Shown in pieces: positions 27,921 through 40,900 of a stretch of DNA of 64,000 nt. The DNA is from Clusia tigrina. Taxonomy: Eukaryota > Arthropoda > Insecta > Diptera > Clusiidae. Within the stretch, counting starts at the first letter, position 1. Each line of letters opens with the position of its first letter. The notes beneath the pieces were generated by a model that was not told where the DNA came from, ran no database searches, and saw only the letters and a list, made by a program, of their open reading frames with translations. A program made the position numbers and the translations under genes. The stretch spans positions 13,598,001 through 13,662,000 of the forward strand of contig OV050033.1 in NCBI GenBank assembly GCA_920105625.2, in the 5' to 3' direction.

Positions 27921-28917
27921 TAGTACAGCAACAATAAAACTCGATAAGAACGAAAGAAAGAAGTTCCAAAAATAAACACGAAAGAAATCTAAAAGATTGG
28001 GCATTTAATGGATACACTTCACGATCACGAACAGCGATATGTGAAAATTTGAACAACTGCAGTTGTTGCTGCTGCGTGCAACATTTGACTCAATATGAAG
28101 TGAAATGCATGGAGGGAGTACCGTGTGGGGGAGGGGAGACTCGCTGACTGTGTGTTAATAAAAGCAGAATTTATGAAATTTTCACAACTATGGCAGCACG
28201 AGTGGGCATAAAAAATGTGTTTAACAGGTGACAGAGCATTTTTATGCCTAAATGGGGAGTTTCCCTTCAAAAGCAATTCGAAGGCATATGCCGGGAACTG
28301 CGTCGCAGCCACATATGAAATAAAAAGAGATTATGCTGGAACAGAAGTTGCGTTTTTCACGAAAACTTAAATAGAAACATTAACATTGACAATGGAAATA
28401 GAACCAATACTGACGCAGTTATGACCTTCCCTTGGATAGGTGGGTGCAGCAGCATTTTTATAGCGGCTCATTTGATGTTTTATGAGCATATCTGCTGCGG
28501 TTAAAACGTTTTGGAGCACTTTATGGCATTTAAATTGCGTGCAGAAGAGAGTCTTAATTGCTCTCTAATATTCCGGAGGCATTTATAGGTTTCCTTTCTT
28601 GCTTAGCTTTCAGCAAATATGGCAATTAGTGTAATTAAAAATAAAATAAAAATAAATTGTTTGTGTTAACAGCGGGAAAACGAACCTGGAAATTCGGGAA
28701 ATACGAGAAAATTTCCTGCAACATTTTCCTTGTGCGCTTCTTAACAAATAACGCAAGTACAATTCTGTGCCACCTCCGAACGGCAACAACGTAGTCGCCT
28801 GCTAGGCAAAGAAATTATGTAATATCATAACTCGAAGATTTATGAAAACATTTTGTGCAAAAATATTTCACAGCGGTTAAACAAAAATATTAAATAAAAA
28901 TGTTTGCAATAAATTTC

Positions 28918-28951
28918 TCAAGGTTAATGGATTTGGGTATATTAACCTTGA
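28918..28951. repeat. Perfect 11-bp inverted repeat with 12-base spacer
   Basis: TCAAGGTTAAT at 28918-28928 is followed after GGATTTGGGTAT by its exact reverse complement at 28941-28951. Each arm contains TCAAGGTTA, one base from TCAAGGTCA, the extended half-site bound by FTZ-F1/ERR-type nuclear receptors. It could be a small hairpin or a paired receptor site. No gene context supports either. Confidence 0.5.
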
Positions 28952-31900
28952 CCACATACGGCTCACAGGTACTCTTTCTGGCCTAAACTCAGTGACTGAC
29001 TGACGGATATTTACAGTTTATTGTTTTTTTTAACCCACATACATTTATGAAAGGCTACTTTTATGACCCTCATCTTTTGGGAGTAGAGCATATTTGCGGC
29101 TCTAAAGAATGCGCTGCTTGAAAGTCGTAAATAATAACGTCAATGTTGAGAGTTCAAGGAGTTGTGTTCTATTGTTTTAACACTGCAGTTTCTTGTTTTT
29201 ACGAGTATTGCCGTCCATCTGGTGAAGCGGGCCACAATTGTAGCAGCCACGTTGAGATCATTTTAATGGCACATCTGTTGTGGTGAATGACAGCAAACAG
29301 GTACACGCTCTTTGCGGCACTTGTGACACAATTCGATTGCGAAAGAAAAAAGTCTGCTAGAAGAGTATAGAATGGAGAAAAATATACAATTTCTATATAT
29401 AATATATAACGACATTATATGAACCACAAATTCACATAAAAGGCCATAAAAAATTGTGTGAATAAATACTTAACCTCTCCAAAGGTTTGCAATACTCGAA
29501 AACGTGCTTGGTAGATGGTTGCATGTGCATTTTTTATTATGTCTTGAGTCGATTGAATCGTGTCATTCAGCTAATGGGTCCAGCAATAGGAGTAGGAGAA
29601 CAAACTAATTTTCGTAACAATATAACAGCAAACGCAAACTGGAATATTGAGGTACAGCATGATCACAGGAGGTCATGTGACCTACATTCTGTTTAATTTT
29701 AAGAACTAATTTGTCGAATAACATGAAGATATTGAAGAAAAGTTAACAAGATGTGTTTCGTTTGAGAAATTGATTTGAATCAGAAGTTTATTGACTTCTC
29801 TATAATCTAGGGAACCAAGCCCAAGTGGACAATAATGGAGGGGAACCAGAAGTGGGCGATCATTTAATAGAAAGCAAATAAGGATACAGAAAAAATATCT
29901 ACGGCGAAATGTATTTGGATTGAGTCAGGATTTCTTAAGAATTATTAGGAATATGAACGATGAAAACAATGCCAGTCTCTGAGTTATTTCGAGTGAGTTG
30001 TAATTAACTGATTTTAGGATGAGAGAAAATGTATTGAGTTTGTGTATATTCGGAGCCCCAATGCTTCAATTCAGTTTCTAGCTGGATACACTTATTCCAG
30101 CTACACAGTCTAGCACACTTTTGTCCAACAGCATTCATTGCAAAGTTCCGTCCACTCCTCTTCTGCTGTGCAACACTGTTTAACCGAAGCTAACTGAATC
30201 TCACCGACGAACATGTAAATTCACAGATATTCCGTAAGACAGACTCTCACAGCTAAAGACCACTTGGCCCAACCCATTTTCCAATATAGACAGAAAGGTA
30301 CTTGTACCCACTTAACTGACTTAAGCACGTTAAATATAATTTAATTTCTCCATCTTATTAAGTTATAGTCTAAGATGAAAAAAGAACATGTCCTGCTAAG
30401 CAGAAAAAACGTGGTTGCCGACACCGAAAAATACACATATATATTTACATACGTATATACACAGTCAAAGAAAAAAGCTGATGGAAAAAATTAAAGAAAT
30501 TTTCATTTGTAGTACTCATACTCTCACAGAGAATACTTTTGTACAAATGCCCCAACGTCAACACACAATATTCAAATAATCTAAAGTCACGATTTTCTGG
30601 TCGAGTGTTCTTATCTTATGTTCTTTATGCATTTGTAATGAAATTTTCGCAATAAGTGCAAAAGCCTGTGAGCAATCCCTTTTCTATTTTACGGCGACTG
30701 ATGATGCTGCTGCTGGTGGTGGTGGCGCTGATGTCCCCGCCATTGTCGCCATCTTACTTTGTACAAGCAAGTTTGCAGAGTTGTGTACTCGTAGTCAGCT
30801 CAGACAGTGAGCGTCCAAGCATATTGTCAAGTTTTCAAGAAGGCTGCAGACAAAAAATTATGCACTTTTATGCATTACTATGTCCAAGAAGAGGAGCAGC
30901 CGGCTTTACGGTGCGCTATGCTTTTTTTTCCGCCGCTGATATTCATTAACAGCACAACAAATGAAAGGAATACGAATACGAACTGGCAAAAGAAAAAAGA
31001 AAGCGGCTGGGAAATGTGTTTTGAAAAGGTTCTGAAGCATAGATTTTAATTTAATTGAAATCCCTAAATTGGTTACAATCTCAGTTAATGAGCTGCTTGA
31101 AAGTGTCTAATGAGAAAGTTAAAAAAGCCCCAATTGGCGGGAAACTATCCATTTCCACCCCCTCACCAACTAATCAAACATTACGAGTAAAGTGTTCAAC
31201 TTGTGTCGTTAAATTCATAAATTATAATCCAAACTCTTAAGTACCCTGGCCCTGACACAAAAGTTCAAATGACGTGGTGCACACTTCTAAATGCATTCTG
31301 CACTCCACTCTTATATGCCGAGTGTATGGGGCTTCAGGACTCGTATGTGTTGATGCCATACATGCTCATAAATTCTCATATAATTTATAGTCTAAATAAA
31401 CTCCTACACCAGGCTCTGCAATAGCATAGCGGCCATGCTGGAAAACTATTTAAAAAGTGTATGAAGAATTTTTGGAGAAATTTGATAGAGGCAAATTCTC
31501 TGGTATACCAAATAATCCGCTGTCTTGATCCACACTGAGGGATCATTATGCACGCGCCAAACCCAACACACTCCTCCTCCTATTCATGAGCAAATATGTT
31601 GCTTCGAAATCGGAATAGAAAATCGACGATTTATATTTATTAATACAATTTTAGAACCAAGCGAGTACGAGTCGCTGAGGGGCGGAAAGCAAAAAAGTCA
31701 ATTAAATGACTACAAAGTAGCAGGAGCGCGTGGCTTCACATCAACGTCCCCAACCGCCTTCTTCGCATTCACACCCACTCTCCTCCACATACGCATAATT
31801 CAATATCATAAACGCACTTGAGTGCTGTAATTTATAATAAATCCGAGTGACATACAAACTAATAGCATCGTCATAATTTGTATACGAGTACACGGGCACG

Positions 31901-34403
31901 CGAGTACGCGAGCAAATGCATCGTGCATAATTTATGCTTTGCTGCTCTGCTCAAAGGTAGCGCTGAATGCGCCCCTCCCTCCTATCCGGCCAGGAACCCA
32001 GCGACCGAAAATGAAAATTGTCATTATCCGTATGCGCACATTAATTATATCGAACATAATAATATTTGTTGCCTTGCATGAGGCCCAGAGGTCAGAACAC
32101 CCGCCGAATCGAGGTTAATGAGCGCGGTGCACACCTTTGACCCCTGTGTCCTCCGTCTCTCCGTATGTCCGTTGTCAGAATTTCGATATCATCGTTAATA
32201 ATCTACCATTATTATTGTTGTTGTTAATGTTGTTCTCATGTACAGGTAACTTTTCGTAAGCAATTTGACGCAATATTTGCATAGCTTCCCACACAGAGTA
32301 CTCATTCGCTCACTCACTGACGATGCTGCCAGGCACCACGCACCAGGCACCAGTCGCACTTCCACTTCCAGCGATTTTGTGCACTCGTAACTTTTGTTTA
32401 GCATTTGAAAATTTATTGCTGGTAATAATGAGACACTTTGTCATGCTACATTTACAAATTTGGCAATTTGAATGTATTCGAAAATTGTGCACAATTTGTG
32501 AATGGGCACCGCCGCCGGGCAAGGCGAACTACGTAAATGTGAAAATTGCTCTTCAAAAAGTTTGACTATGACTTTTCAATATCACAATTCGTAACTTCAC
32601 TGAGGAGTACAATAAATGGGGGAACTAATTTGCTGCCGAGAGTCATTATGATAAAATATGATTTTACGCTTCGGAATTCTAATTTAAATTTAGATTTTTC
32701 AATTTACTATTCGGGTGAGTGTATTTATTGATAACCGATGGGAAATTTATTTCCAATTGCGTGTTGGGGGAATATTAAATAATTTTCATTTGAAGTTTCC
32801 GCACACACACCATCTTAACAGAAAATATATTTAGAGTATTTGGTATTTTGTTAAACATAAATGAAATATTTTGTTGTTCAATGATCAATCTTTTTGTAAT
32901 CTTCGAGTTTCTATTTTGGAAGACATGTGGTCGAGCTGCTATTTCTCTTTTGAAAATCTCAATTGTTTTGTTTGATTTTAGTTTTAGATGAAGAGGCAGT
33001 GTGGCCTTTCTTAAATACTGTATAGCATTAATTTTTAGCAAATAGGAATCCTTCAGAGTTGTCTAATTATAAGTCCAAAACGAAATCACTGATTTAACTT
33101 CCAGGATATGACTAATGTAAAGTCAAATTCCGAAACACTCTCCACATTCAACAAACGGGATTTTCACCGGAGCATCCACATTAAAAGTTTGTACAGGAGA
33201 TTGCCTACTTTAGCTACCACCCTAAAATATAGGTAGTACTAAATCTGAAGATTCTAGTCTGACGGGGATGTACTATTATTAATTTTGAACTAGACTTGGT
33301 CAAGTCGAAAAAAGTACAAACCATTAGGCATAGAAATAATTTCCCAAAGGTCACTTTCCAATATATTTCAGGAGGCATTATTAACTACTATACTTAAAAG
33401 CTAATAAAGCTAGTAAAGTGAATCTACTTTTTTTTAATTTTTAAGTCATGGCAAAATAAGTTGATAGCATACCGCCAGGACACCAATATGTTTGCTATTG
33501 CACTTGTAATGATTTTGCCAATATTAAGTAAAGGCAGCAAATTTCCAAAGTAACCGAAGAAAGATATTTATGGATATCATTAAAATCCAACTATATTGGT
33601 GATTTGTTTAGAAAGGTTTAGACGCGACTTTCCGTCTTATGCAACCCTTAAACTTATCATATACTTGGATTAGCCCACTTGTACCACCCCCATTGCAAGA
33701 TAAATCTGAATCTGAAGGCGTACATACTGCTATTTGATGGTGGCATTGTTGGCAAACTTGAATAATTGGATTATTTTCTATCAGGATTTGGTTGCGGTGA
33801 TCCTCACGGCCCAGGTATTAGATAGTGAGCACCTTAGACATTACTTTATATGTAGATGCATAGATGTTTGAAATACCAGTTCAATTTGCAATTCACGAAG
33901 ATGTTCAGATATCTGACTACTCCAGCAAAGAAAGATTAGTTCCATTTTACGATTCCTGGATTTCAGTGAGGGATTTTGACTTTCGCGTTAACTTTAAAAA
34001 ACCCAGTTTCGTTGTTAAAAACAAAACACTATTCGTGCCTTATAACCCACTTAACTCAGAATCGTAGTGCAATATTCTTGTAGTTTGTAGATATTTTCCT
34101 ATAACCCACAACTTTGCATTCAAGTCTTTCCAGTGAAAAGAAAACATGTGTGGCATATATTCTGCGGGTGCCTACCAGCTTATTAATTTTCAAAAATTTT
34201 AGCTGAACCTATTCTAATATACTTGTAAATTACTCCATTGTAATCAAAATCAATTCATATGAGCAAATCCCCAGGAATACGGAATATTTATTAGATGAAA
34301 CATCGAATCGCACAGACGCGCTAAAAGTGTCAACAATAAAACCGATTGAGTGATTAAACTCGGCCATTAGACCATAACCATAAAAGTGAACACAATAGAA
34401 ACA

Positions 34404-34807
34404 ATGGGGGAGCCTAAATTAACACTGGACACGTCAGCGCCCTCCAGTTCGACAGCACCAGATGAGCGCAGCAGTACCAATAAGGAAGAAGGAAAAAACA
34501 CAATACCAGAGGAACACATGGACGCACGTGCCATGGACGGCATTGCCTGGAAAGTGGAACTTAAAAATTTACAACAATAACGAAAAATGACTGGCAGCAA
34601 TACAAAAGTAATGATATATGGACAAAAGTAGCACCTTGCCTGGCTACTAGGCACAGTATTAGAGCTGTGACACATGGACACGTCGTTAATCCCTTCACAG
34701 GATGCGGCCGGGCTGCCAGAATGCAGGCCGTACACACCAGCACGTTGGCTCGCTTGAAGGCAGAGGTCATTTCAACGTTGATAGGTGCTGCGGCAACAAT
34801 TGTTTGA
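34404..34807 (+). pseudogene. Small gene broken by one frameshift, unknown product
   Basis: The first part opens at ATG 34404 in a good insect context (AACAATGG). It runs 58 codons with GC-rich third positions (starts MGEPKLTLDTSAPSSSTAPD) to a stop at 34578-34580. From about 34566 the +1 frame continues open for about 78 codons to TGA at 34805-34807, again with coding-like codon use (for example WTKVAPCLATRHSIRAV and GCGRAARMQAVHTSTLARLK). The frames meet at an AAAAATTT run, so a single base lost from the A run would explain the break. That could be a real mutation or a sequencing error. A minus-strand 122-codon frame here is a shadow. I do not recognise the family; there is no signal peptide, and the C-terminus is mildly hydrophobic. 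The lack of introns fits a small intronless gene or a processed copy. Confidence 0.5.
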
Positions 34808-37094
34808 CCATTACAAATTGTTGTGGGCGTTAAAAATCCGCTTACGATTTAGTTACTTTTCAATTTTTCACAATGCTCAAATTTCAAAATTGAAGAGTGT
34901 GTGGAAAATTGTGAATGAGAGCATGTCTGTGGATGCATGTGTATATGTGTGTGTGTATTTGGTGTACAATCAGTGGCTGCAATTTCGCCCTTTTATATGC
35001 ACGCTTAATTCCTCTTCCCAAATAAGGGTCCATCATATACGCGTCAATCTGGTCAATGGTCAGTCAAGGGTACATTGTTAGGGCAGGAGCCGTCGCTATG
35101 CCGCTTACAATTTTAATTCAAAATTAGTGCAATTGTTGGCATACTCGCATTTCTAAGTGAACTTGCTGGGTGCTCGGCCAATGGCTGTAAACGCTGCTCA
35201 TAAAAGGGGTGTTTATTGGAACATTTCAAATGATTGCAAATATTTTTATTATTTTTCCGACTGAAATGCGTAGCGAATTTTTGATAAAAATTCACCATTA
35301 CAATTTTACAATTTTGTATAATTAAAGTTTGCTTTTGTTGCTGCTGCTGCTGGGCTTGGTCCACTCAACGGAATTGCTGACCACAGAGCACACGCGCACC
35401 GATTGATACAAAATTGATTAAAAATATTTTTGTGCTTTTGTTTGCTTTTGTGCACAACATTTTTCAGTTTAATTGCTCACTTCCTCGCATAAGGACAACG
35501 AGCGTGCCGTACCTTCGTACATTGTTTCCATTTCCCATTCATGGCCGACGCTTCTTTTGGGGGGCGCTGCCACCGGCTTTTTAATAAAACATTCTGTACG
35601 CATACGTATTCGTATTAAAAAGAAAATGTCGCTGTTTACTTCCGCTCTGAAAAGTTCTGTAGGGTTCAATTAACTCCCCCATGTGCTCATGTGCTCGTAC
35701 CTTAGCGTAAAACACGAAATTTATCTGCAGCGCTTGCTCCAAATACCCTTTTCTGTCGCTGCTGTCCGTAATCAGGCGCACTAAGCTCTTTAATCAACAT
35801 TCATATGCGAGTACACTTACGGGTACTCGTACTCCAACAACAATGCGCACCGCACATCGCACATCGCCCATGCTAGTCACGTCCTCATTTGATGTAGATA
35901 CATATTTTCTGTAACATTTCAACGGAGCCGAGCGAGAAAACTGAGTGAATTAAAATTAAAATTAAAACAATTGAAATTTACATTAACATTTTTTCGTATA
36001 ATTTTTCTCATGGTGCGCAAGCGCAAGCGCTGCCCTGCCTGCCGCCTGATGCTTTTCCGTTGGCCCCTTCGCAGCGAAACAGCGACACAGCGCTCTACCA
36101 TTTTAATTTTATGATTTTTTATACACTTTTATTTTATTTTTATTTTATATTTATTATGTGCTTTCTTTAGTTCGGTTTTAATGTGGCACATTTACGTAAA
36201 AATGTATTTTTAATTTATTTAACATGACGTGCTCTGCTTTTCGGTTTAGAGCGCGATAAGCGTGCATTATTATAGTTCAATTTTGAGTTTTGCATATAAA
36301 TGAAGTTTAAAAAAGTTGCGTTGAAGCGCGTAATTCGAGGCAGCGTGTGAATCTCGGGCACAGCGAGTCTTTGATCGAAACCGCTCCACGATCACCGACA
36401 AGCGTTTATATTTGAAAATAATTTCGTGTAATATTAAAGGAAATTATTATTACGAGTATTTTGAATAAAATATTCAAGTCAGTCGCTGATGTCAGTGAGA
36501 ATTCCTAGAGAATATTCAGGTTACACACGTAGGATCCATTAAATAAGATCCAAATGAATGAAGTCCCACAATAAAACAAGACAACATGATTCCAATCCCA
36601 AACTATTTAAAATAAGTATAGTAAATAAATAAATTTAAAAGGGTCTGAAGACCGCATGAAGTAACTGAAATTTAATTATTTGGTATTTTTTCAGTTCATA
36701 GTCCAATTGAAAGGTGGCAAATGCAACTAATAAAGTGCCAGATTCAAAACGTTCCTTGAAAATTTTTCGGAGTCTAACGACTTAAAGAAAGGCAACAAAA
36801 TGTTTGTCTTTTTATGGGACTAGGAACCTAATTTATGTTTATGACTTATTTCACAATGAAGTTTATTAACTTTCAAGTAGAACTCTTGTAGTTCTAATGA
36901 TGGCTCTTTTCAATAAGGTTGGAGTATATGGAAAGAGTATCTGTTTTCAACTCATACTGGTCTTTAAACTCGGCTTCATATAATAATTCTTTTGGTTTTT
37001 TAGAAACACTTTTTTCTAGAATCTAGGTGTATAACCAATTGTGATCCAAACGACTTCCAATATCTAATGACCTCATCTTCAATTAAAATTTTAG
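34808..37094. other. Non-coding; GC-richer patches at 35.5 and 36.0-36.4 kb
   Basis: The patch at 35470-35670 is open on both strands, which argues against coding. Around 35810-35870 there are short tandem-like strings (CACATCGCACATCGC) and TACTCGTA at 35824-35831. The patch at 36300-36420 has a promoter-like composition but no decisive core motif. TACGAGTA recurs at 36451-36458. No gene is called. Confidence 0.5.
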
Positions 37095-37457
37095 CATAAA
37101 GCTTCCTTGTCTGAAGGGCTGCAGCTCTTTACAAAATATGACGACAGACCGATGCATGTGACCACAGGTATATTGACTCAGGAAGTGACACTTTCAGACC
37201 GCATTCGCAATACCATCCCCAATAATATCAAAAGCAAAAAGGAAGTCACAGAACATCCTGGCACCGAAACAATTAAAATATTCATCTCAATTCTCAATAA
37301 AATAAAACGAGAATATAATATGGAAAGTCCTTCGGCGAATCATTTTTTCAAGATATTGTCTAAGAAATTAGAAACGATTGCAAGCTATGGAACGGCATAT
37401 GTTTACTTTCCTGCAATCTGCATGGAGTCGAACAATTTGATTCATAGAGTTATATGA
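37095..37457 (+). CDS. Candidate terminal coding exon, unknown product
   Basis: The frame is open for 120 codons between a possible acceptor (AAAATTTTAG, ending at 37094) and TGA at 37455-37457. Residue use is balanced rather than the Phe/Lys/Asn/Ile excess expected of random AT-rich frames (for example KYDDRPMHVTTGILTQEV and EHPGTETIKIFISILNKI). The first ATG is internal (residue M24, in the string PMHV), so if coding it is more likely an internal or last exon than a whole gene. No AATAAA follows closely, and no upstream exon is identified. A decayed transposon is an equal alternative. Length is near the chance limit. Confidence 0.22.
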   Translation, partial: HKASLSEGLQLFTKYDDRPMHVTTGILTQEVTLSDRIRNTIPNNIKSKKEVTEHPGTETIKIFISILNKIKREYNMESPSANHFFKILSKKLETIASYGTAYVYFPAICMESNNLIHRVI

Positions 37458-37654
37458 TTTATTTCTTCTATTCGGGAATGCATAAATCCTCCTATTACGC
37501 TCACAACTGAACAATAATCAAAGCCGATCTATATTCCTAAAACATATATAAACAAAGCACAATTCACGGACATCATGACTGATGTAATCAGATTTTAAGG
37601 AATACGTAAATCTACTTCCAAACTGTTGAAATTGTCGAAAATGCAATAAATACA

Positions 37655-37850
37655 TAATTAGTACCCGAGGGTCGCAGGATCAAATCCTACCACGGTCTTG
37701 GTCTCCAAAATGCTTCTTTCTATAAAAATCCTTTTCTATTCGAGTCGAATGCCTCAGTAGCTAGTACTCATTCCCAAAACACCTTGCACTCATAAATAAT
37801 TATGGTATAAGATATAATAATGATAATAAAAATAATAATTAGTACGCTGA
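37655..37850 (+). mobile_element. tRNA-derived SINE, copy B
   Basis: Plus-strand copy of the family at 15.6 kb. Shared blocks in order are GTCGCAGGATCAAATCC (B-box region, from 37671), CCAAAATGCTTCTTTCT, CTATTCGAGTCGAATGCC, TCAGTAGCTAGTACTCATTC and ATAAATAATTATGG. The copy ends in an A/T-rich (ATA)n-like tail at about 37810-37850. The A-box region is not conserved, so the head is truncated or decayed. It carries an extra segment of about 11 bases (CACGGTCTTGG) relative to copy A. Ends are estimated. Confidence 0.7.
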
Positions 37851-37941
37851 TCTGTTCACTGGAAGACTAAACTTACGATAAGTGCTTTCCACGTTTTCAA
37901 ATTCAAGTCTGACTAAGCAAATGTGGCGAATATGCATATAT

Positions 37942-37957
37942 ACACACACACACACAC

Positions 37958-37990
<33 letters not shown>
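37942..37990. repeat. Compound (AC)n-TT-(AT)n microsatellite
   Basis: About 8.5 AC units at 37942-37958, two T bases, then 15 AT units at 37961-37990. The tract lies about 100 bases beyond SINE copy B, whose A/T-rich tail may have helped seed it. Confidence 0.92.
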
Positions 37991-37993
<3 letters not shown>

Positions 37994-40900
37994 GAATTTG
38001 CCATGGGATTTGCCGTGCCTACATAAATGAAGTGGTCATCGTCTACATTCGTAGCCGACTCGAAGAAGCGTGTGAAGCGCACCAACAATTCGGCAGTTTA
38101 ACGCATCAATCAGGCGCTAAGTTTTGTAATGGCACCCTCGCTTAAATGTGCTCACGCGTCCATAGCTGCGCTAATGCCCGCCAAACAATAGCGTGCTAAT
38201 GGCGATTTTAAAATGACACTCTTTTCCTGAAGGTTAATCGCTGCGACTGCAGCCCTGCACCCCCTACTGTTATCAGTGTTCAATTTCTCAATTTCAGGGA
38301 ATGATAAATGCATTTTACTTGTGCCTCCGCCACTGCCACCGTCAGTTTGAATGGTCAGTTTATGGCCTCCTGCTAGTATAATGCCGTGCTTCTAATTCTA
38401 ATAGAATTGTCACGTTCTATGCCACACTTTGACAGTTGCACCATTTGATAAAACGTTGGCTTATTCTAAAACTGTGAACAACCCTTAAAATTTTGACTAA
38501 ACTTTTTTTCTATACCATAAAACAAATTCATAAAACAAAAAACCATACAAATAAATAAAAGCCTATTTATTAGAGCCAAGGTGTGGACCTCAAAACTGCT
38601 GTTACCGCATTTGTTGCTGCTCGCATTTCAACGCTTCGAATGCCTGAAAAAAATTAAAATAAAATCAAGCCATAATTAAGCAAACAGATTTCAACGCAGC
38701 CCAGCATAGAAATTGTTATTTATTTATATAAAATTAAAACAAGAAAAAAATTGAAGAAAAAAAAGAATTGCATATTAATTGATGCACTGCCACACAACAC
38801 CACCGCAGTTGCATGCCGCAGCGGGCATCGATTGTCAATTGATTTTGTGGTCTTTGGCGTGATGATTGAACACGACTTTTTTTGTTTTCATGTATATTTT
38901 TTTTGGTATGTTTTTATTATTGCCTTGGTTAGAGCCACTCCCATAGTTTAACGCCCACTTGCGACGCGTCTGTGCCGTTATTGCGGCGCGCATTTTTACC
39001 ACCTTGCCGCCATTGTTTTTAGTCCTTTATTCTTTTTGTTGGTTTTGCTTTTTATGCACTTGCCAAACAAACTCGCCTCTTTCTGGTTGCGAACTGTTTA
39101 TTTTGCATTAAGCTTTGTGTGTTTTGCTAACCATGGTGTTGATTGTTATGTTGGTGAAAGGTATAAAAAAGCTATGCTGCCTGTGGTGGAAAATATCAGC
39201 AATAAATAAACATTTTATTAAAGCTTTCTTTAAATATTAATAATAGTTTTTTAAGCATTTTTGTATGTGAGGCAGGGAAGAATTTGAACAAGACTTCTTG
39301 TGATCAGTGTCTGATTTCGTATCCTAATACACAAATAATAATCATAAATATGAGTCAAGAAAATTCAACCAAGAAAAACCGAAATCATTTCAGAAATCCT
39401 TACGAAATCACAAGTTCAACGTTAACTGAAATTTTATGGGCTCCACTTCTTGGTCAGCTTAATAGAAACTTGGCAGATTCTGGAGTTTACAAAAACGGCA
39501 CTGATAAATATTTTTTTCTCGCTTGTCCTAAGATGCATGTTACTTGATTATTGAATGCAAGGATTTGCAAACTTGCCGTTTATTCTCAAGGATGTATCTC
39601 CTCTAACCGCAGAGTATTCAGTCGGTAAAGATTGTTCCAAAAAAGAAAAGTGGGTGGGATCGCCGGTTCCTCTTTCAATCAACATTGACAAATCTTCAAC
39701 ACACTGCCAAGATGAGAAACCTCCCATGTCCCTAAAAGGAATATCCATAAAAGTCTCGATAACGAATAATAGAGAATGTCCAGAAAACTTCAATCAACTG
39801 CAATTTCGTAGTACTGAGAATTCGCATATAATAATAAAGTAATGGTTCATTGAATATATAAAGTAATGGTTAATTTGGATTTCAGACGCTTTCTGTGGAA
39901 TCAATTTCAAGCAAAGCAAATTTAAAATCACAACAATTCCATAGCCACCATTTGCGGCAATTTAAGGCTGTTTCAAAGCTTACATCCTGACTCTGTATAA
40001 TTTTTGGTAGAACCAATTTCAACTTGAATTATATTCCCTCCCGAAGAAGCCCTGCATGGAAAGGCGTGGAAAAGTTGTTGCTAAGAAACATGCAGCTACC
40101 ACCAGGATGCTGAATGAACCCAAGCATATGACTTACAATTAAATTGCACCATCACTGGTCATTTCTGGAATCGCAATCAAAACGATATTGGGTGACAGCC
40201 TCAGAAGGATATGATGAATATTTAGTCGCAGCTTTACCTCCCAAGTTTTCTAAAAGTTCGTAATAATTTACGTTATTTTATTTTGCTTCTTAAATGCACA
40301 TTCTTATTTCAATTCAAATCCTGGAAAGAAAAGAAACATTTTCAGTACAAAAATTTTGTGATTCTTTTTCTTATTTATTTTTATTTTATTTTATTAAAAT
40401 TAATTACAATTAAAATTATAAATAATTATATAAGCTCTACCTGCCAGGGCTATCGGCAGAATCTGCTGATAAAGTTTCGATTTATCGACATGTTTGCTAA
40501 CAAAACAATCTCCAGTTAGACGTTTCGTCATAGCCATAGTTCTCAGGTTACTCTGATTTAGATTATAAACATTTATAAAATAAAAAAAAATGTATTATTG
40601 CAAAATTTTCTTCTGCTATAACGCTGGTGCAAGTCAAAGTTCTTAAGGAGCATGCGCAGAGTTCTTAAATTTAAATTGCATTAAAACTGACTCCAAAATA
40701 CTGGCAAGTTAATCAATCTGAAATTTTAATTACAAAGTAACAACTTCCTTTAACAATTGGAGGCGCGTTGAACTTTCGGCTCCAGCGCAGAGCTTCAAAA
40801 CGCTGAAGAAGACGAAGACCAGAGCATGTAGAGAAGCAGCAGCAGCAGCAACAAATGCTAATAGCCTGTGTATTTGCTCACTGCAAATTGAGGCTCATAC

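Larger units (their letters stand above)
25001..34403. other. Long non-coding stretch
   Basis: No gene is supported. The frames at 26377-26706 (-), 27152-27448 (-), 28025-28312 (-), 30656-30949 (+) and 31525-31821 (+) lack domains. The 30656 frame looks like a signal peptide only because of GCTGCTGCTGGTGGTGGTG triplets. The 33864-34067 frame (+) has a balanced composition but no start context or partner exon. A G-rich run at about 28111-28138 could form a weak quadruplex. Confidence 0.55.

Noticed and set aside
30656..30949. Frame with an apparent signal peptide (MMLLLVVVALMS)
   Set aside because: The hydrophobic run comes from CTG/GTG triplets. The rest lacks domain or cysteine pattern, and a second frame overlaps.
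37671..37700. tRNA-like B-box stem at SINE copy B (likewise at 15718-15728) considered as a tRNA gene
   Set aside because: No acceptor stem, anticodon arm or CCA-side pairing, and the flanks match the other SINE copies instead.
39284..39842. Consecutive plus-strand frames and an antisense frame resembling a decayed gene
   Set aside because: Both strands are open, no motif is recognisable, and no transposon ends are visible. Left undecided.
40447..40470. CAGGGCTATCGG as a possible second hAT end
   Set aside because: No matching inverted end or 8-bp duplication was found nearby, and the match is too short.
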